DNA from: Shinella sp. WSJ-2
GTDB lineage: Bacteria; Pseudomonadota; Alphaproteobacteria; Rhizobiales; Rhizobiaceae
DNA length: 64,000 bases
Assembly: GCF_003432075.1 (NCBI RefSeq)
Contig: NZ_QWBU01000002.1
Location: 310,001-374,000, forward strand
Direction of reading: 5' to 3'
In this document: positions 62,658 through 64,000 of the stretch, piece by piece
Layout of the letters: each line of letters starts with the position of its first letter
How positions within the stretch are numbered: position 1 is the stretch's first letter
Notes under the pieces: generated by a model
What the model was told of the DNA's origin: nothing
Seen by the model: only the letters and a program-made list of their open reading frames with translations
The model's database searches: none
Translations under genes and position numbers: made by a program

Positions 62658-64000
62658 TCAGGACGATGGTTTGGCTTTCTTGCTGAACAACCCCTTGAGA
62701 TTGTCGAAGAGCTCGATCTTCACACCGTGGCGCTTCATGATGATCGCCTGCTGGATGATCGAGAGCGTGTTGTTCCAGGCCCAGTAGATCACGAGGCCCG
62801 CCGGGAAGGTCGCCAGCATGAAGGTGAAGATCAGCGGCATCCAGGTGAAGATCATCGCCTGGGTCGGATCCGGCGGCGTCGGGTTCATGCGCATCTGCAG
62901 GAACATGGTGACACCCATGATGAGCGGCCAGACGCCGATCATCAGGAAATGCGGCACGTCGTAGGGCAGAAGGCCGAAGAGGTTGAACAACGACGTCGGA
63001 TCGGGCGCGGACAGGTCGTGAATCCAGCCGAAGAACGGAGCGTGGCGCATTTCGATGGTGACGTAGATCACCTTGTAGAGCGCGAAGAACACCGGGATCT
63101 GCAGGAGAATCGGCCAGCAGCCGGCCAGCGGGTTGATCTTCTCTTCCTTGTAGAGTTGCATCGTGGCCTGCTGCAGCGCCATGCGGTCGTCGCCGTGCTT
63201 GGCCTTCAGCTCCTCCATCTTCGGCTGCATCTTCTTCATGTTCGCCATGGAAGCGTACTGCTTGCTGGCGAGCGGGAAGAACAGGCCCTTCACGACGATC
63301 GTGGTGATCAGGATCGCGATGCCGAAATTGCCGAAATAGCGGAAGAAGAAGTCCATCAGCTGGAACATCGGCTTGGTGAAGAACCAGAACCAGCCCCAGT
63401 CGATCATCAGGTCGAAATGCGGGATCGAAAGGGACGTCTTGTAGCCGTCGATGACGGGCACTTCCTTGGCGCCGCCGAAGAACAGGTTCTTGACGTCGGT
63501 CTTCTGGCCGGGCGCGATAGTGATGTCGTCCTGGCGGTAATCCGCCTGGTAGCGCGGGCGGCCGTCCGTGAAGTAGGAGAAACGCGTGTCGTAGGGGGTG
63601 GCCTGCGGCGGTACGAGCGCGGTCGCCCAGTACTTGTCGGTGATGCCGAGCCAGCCGCCGGTCGCCTTGCCGGGCGAGACCGTTGTGTCGTCCTCGGTTT
63701 CCTTGTACTTCACCTCATGCAGGCCCAGATCGCCGAGCACGCCGATGAACCCCTCATGCAGCACGTAGACCGACGGGTCCTTCGGCTTGAAGAAGCGCGT
63801 TGCGCGGCCATAGGGCGAGAGCGCGATGGCCGCGTCCGTACGGTTCTCGATGCTGTCGGTGATGGTGAACATGTAGTGTTCGTCGACCGAGACGGTGCGG
63901 GTGAAGACGACGCCCTTGTCATTGGTGAAGGTGAGCTTCACGGGGGTCGTCTGCGTCAGCTTGCCGGTGCCGTCCTGCGTCCAGACGGTCTGCGGGCCGG
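62658..64000 (-). CDS. yidC: Membrane protein insertase YidC (partial, 5' end outside window)
   Basis: The C-terminal 446 codons are present and the frame stays open at the window edge. The periplasmic P1 beta-domain (about the first 180 residues seen) precedes five transmembrane helices including FGNFGIAILITTIVVKGLFF, the cytoplasmic hairpin MQPKMEELKAKHGDDRMALQ, the core helix CWPILLQIPVFFALYKVIY and the last pair FTWMPLIFTFMLATFPAGLV. YidC inserts membrane proteins alone or with SecYEG. A GTG at 63941 is internal: upstream codons continue the P1 domain to the edge. Confidence 0.97.
   Translation of the reverse strand, partial: GPQTVWTQDGTGKLTQTTPVKLTFTNDKGVVFTRTVSVDEHYMFTITDSIENRTDAAIALSPYGRATRFFKPKDPSVYVLHEGFIGVLGDLGLHEVKYKETEDDTTVSPGKATGGWLGITDKYWATALVPPQATPYDTRFSYFTDGRPRYQADYRQDDITIAPGQKTDVKNLFFGGAKEVPVIDGYKTSLSIPHFDLMIDWGWFWFFTKPMFQLMDFFFRYFGNFGIAILITTIVVKGLFFPLASKQYASMANMKKMQPKMEELKAKHGDDRMALQQATMQLYKEEKINPLAGCWPILLQIPVFFALYKVIYVTIEMRHAPFFGWIHDLSAPDPTSLFNLFGLLPYDVPHFLMIGVWPLIMGVTMFLQMRMNPTPPDPTQAMIFTWMPLIFTFMLATFPAGLVIYWAWNNTLSIIQQAIIMKRHGVKIELFDNLKGLFSKKAKPSS

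Noticed and set aside
1-64000. Search by eye for tRNA, rRNA, CRISPR arrays, insertion-sequence ends and phage genes
   Set aside because: None was recognised; genes are tightly packed with conserved order, and no regularly spaced repeats or transposase motifs are present.

Overview
The window is a GC-rich, gene-dense chromosomal segment from an alphaproteobacterium. It is almost certainly a member of the Rhizobiaceae (Rhizobium, Agrobacterium, Ensifer or Shinella group). Three things support this: the gene order rph-hrcA-grpE / ptsN-hpf-rpoN-lptB / olsB-tme-mutS-glnD-murJ-trpS / fur-olsA-miaB-phoH-ybeY-corC-lnt-praR-metK-trmB; the ornithine-lipid acyltransferases; and a ROSE-type RNA thermometer in front of an Hsp20 gene. 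I could not fix genus or species. I see no rRNA, tRNA, CRISPR array, insertion sequence, phage gene or origin, and no gap over 300 bases without a gene.

Region 1 (1-9.7 kb). The minus-strand group rph, VOC protein, rdgB and hemW is divergent from the heat-shock pair hrcA-grpE. Next, also on the minus strand, comes the block lptC-lptA-lptB-rpoN-hpf-ptsN. It joins LPS export, sigma-54, ribosome hibernation and the nitrogen PTS regulator.

Region 2 (9.9-17.9 kb). sppA, ihfB and a LapA-type membrane protein come first, then a convergent CoxG-like gene. A tightly coupled run follows: two RNA methyltransferases, lspA, an orphan hybrid histidine kinase and olsB.

Region 3 (18-41 kb). The malic enzyme tme is divergent from a long plus-strand run: mutS, glnD, murJ, trpS, a universal stress protein, nfuA (with an Irr-like box upstream), tsaB, rimI, fur, olsA, miaB, phoH, ybeY, corC, lnt, praR, metK and trmB. 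The miaB-phoH-ybeY-corC-lnt order matches that of enterobacteria.

Region 4 (41-52 kb). This holds an Hsp20/DUF1150 pair under the ROSE thermometer, a nucleoside hydrolase with an overlapping unknown gene, and a LOG-family protein. The lysine and diaminopimelate genes dapD and dapE follow, with two membrane proteins. Then come truA-fmt-def, rmuC and a ribokinase.

Region 5 (52-64 kb). A minus-strand housekeeping backbone (yidC, engB, argB, HAD nucleotidase) is interrupted by accessory units: a chemoreceptor with a CheR-docking tail, a secreted eight-EF-hand protein built by internal duplication, two DMT transporters, and an ECF sigma / RskA-like anti-sigma / fasciclin module that resembles mycobacterial SigK-RskA-MPT70/83.

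The window is mostly conserved housekeeping sequence. No wholly new system is evident. The most useful leads are the ROSE element, the Irr-like box at nfuA, the sigma/anti-sigma/fasciclin cassette, the duplicated EF-hand protein and two small unknown genes overlapping dapE and the nucleoside hydrolase.
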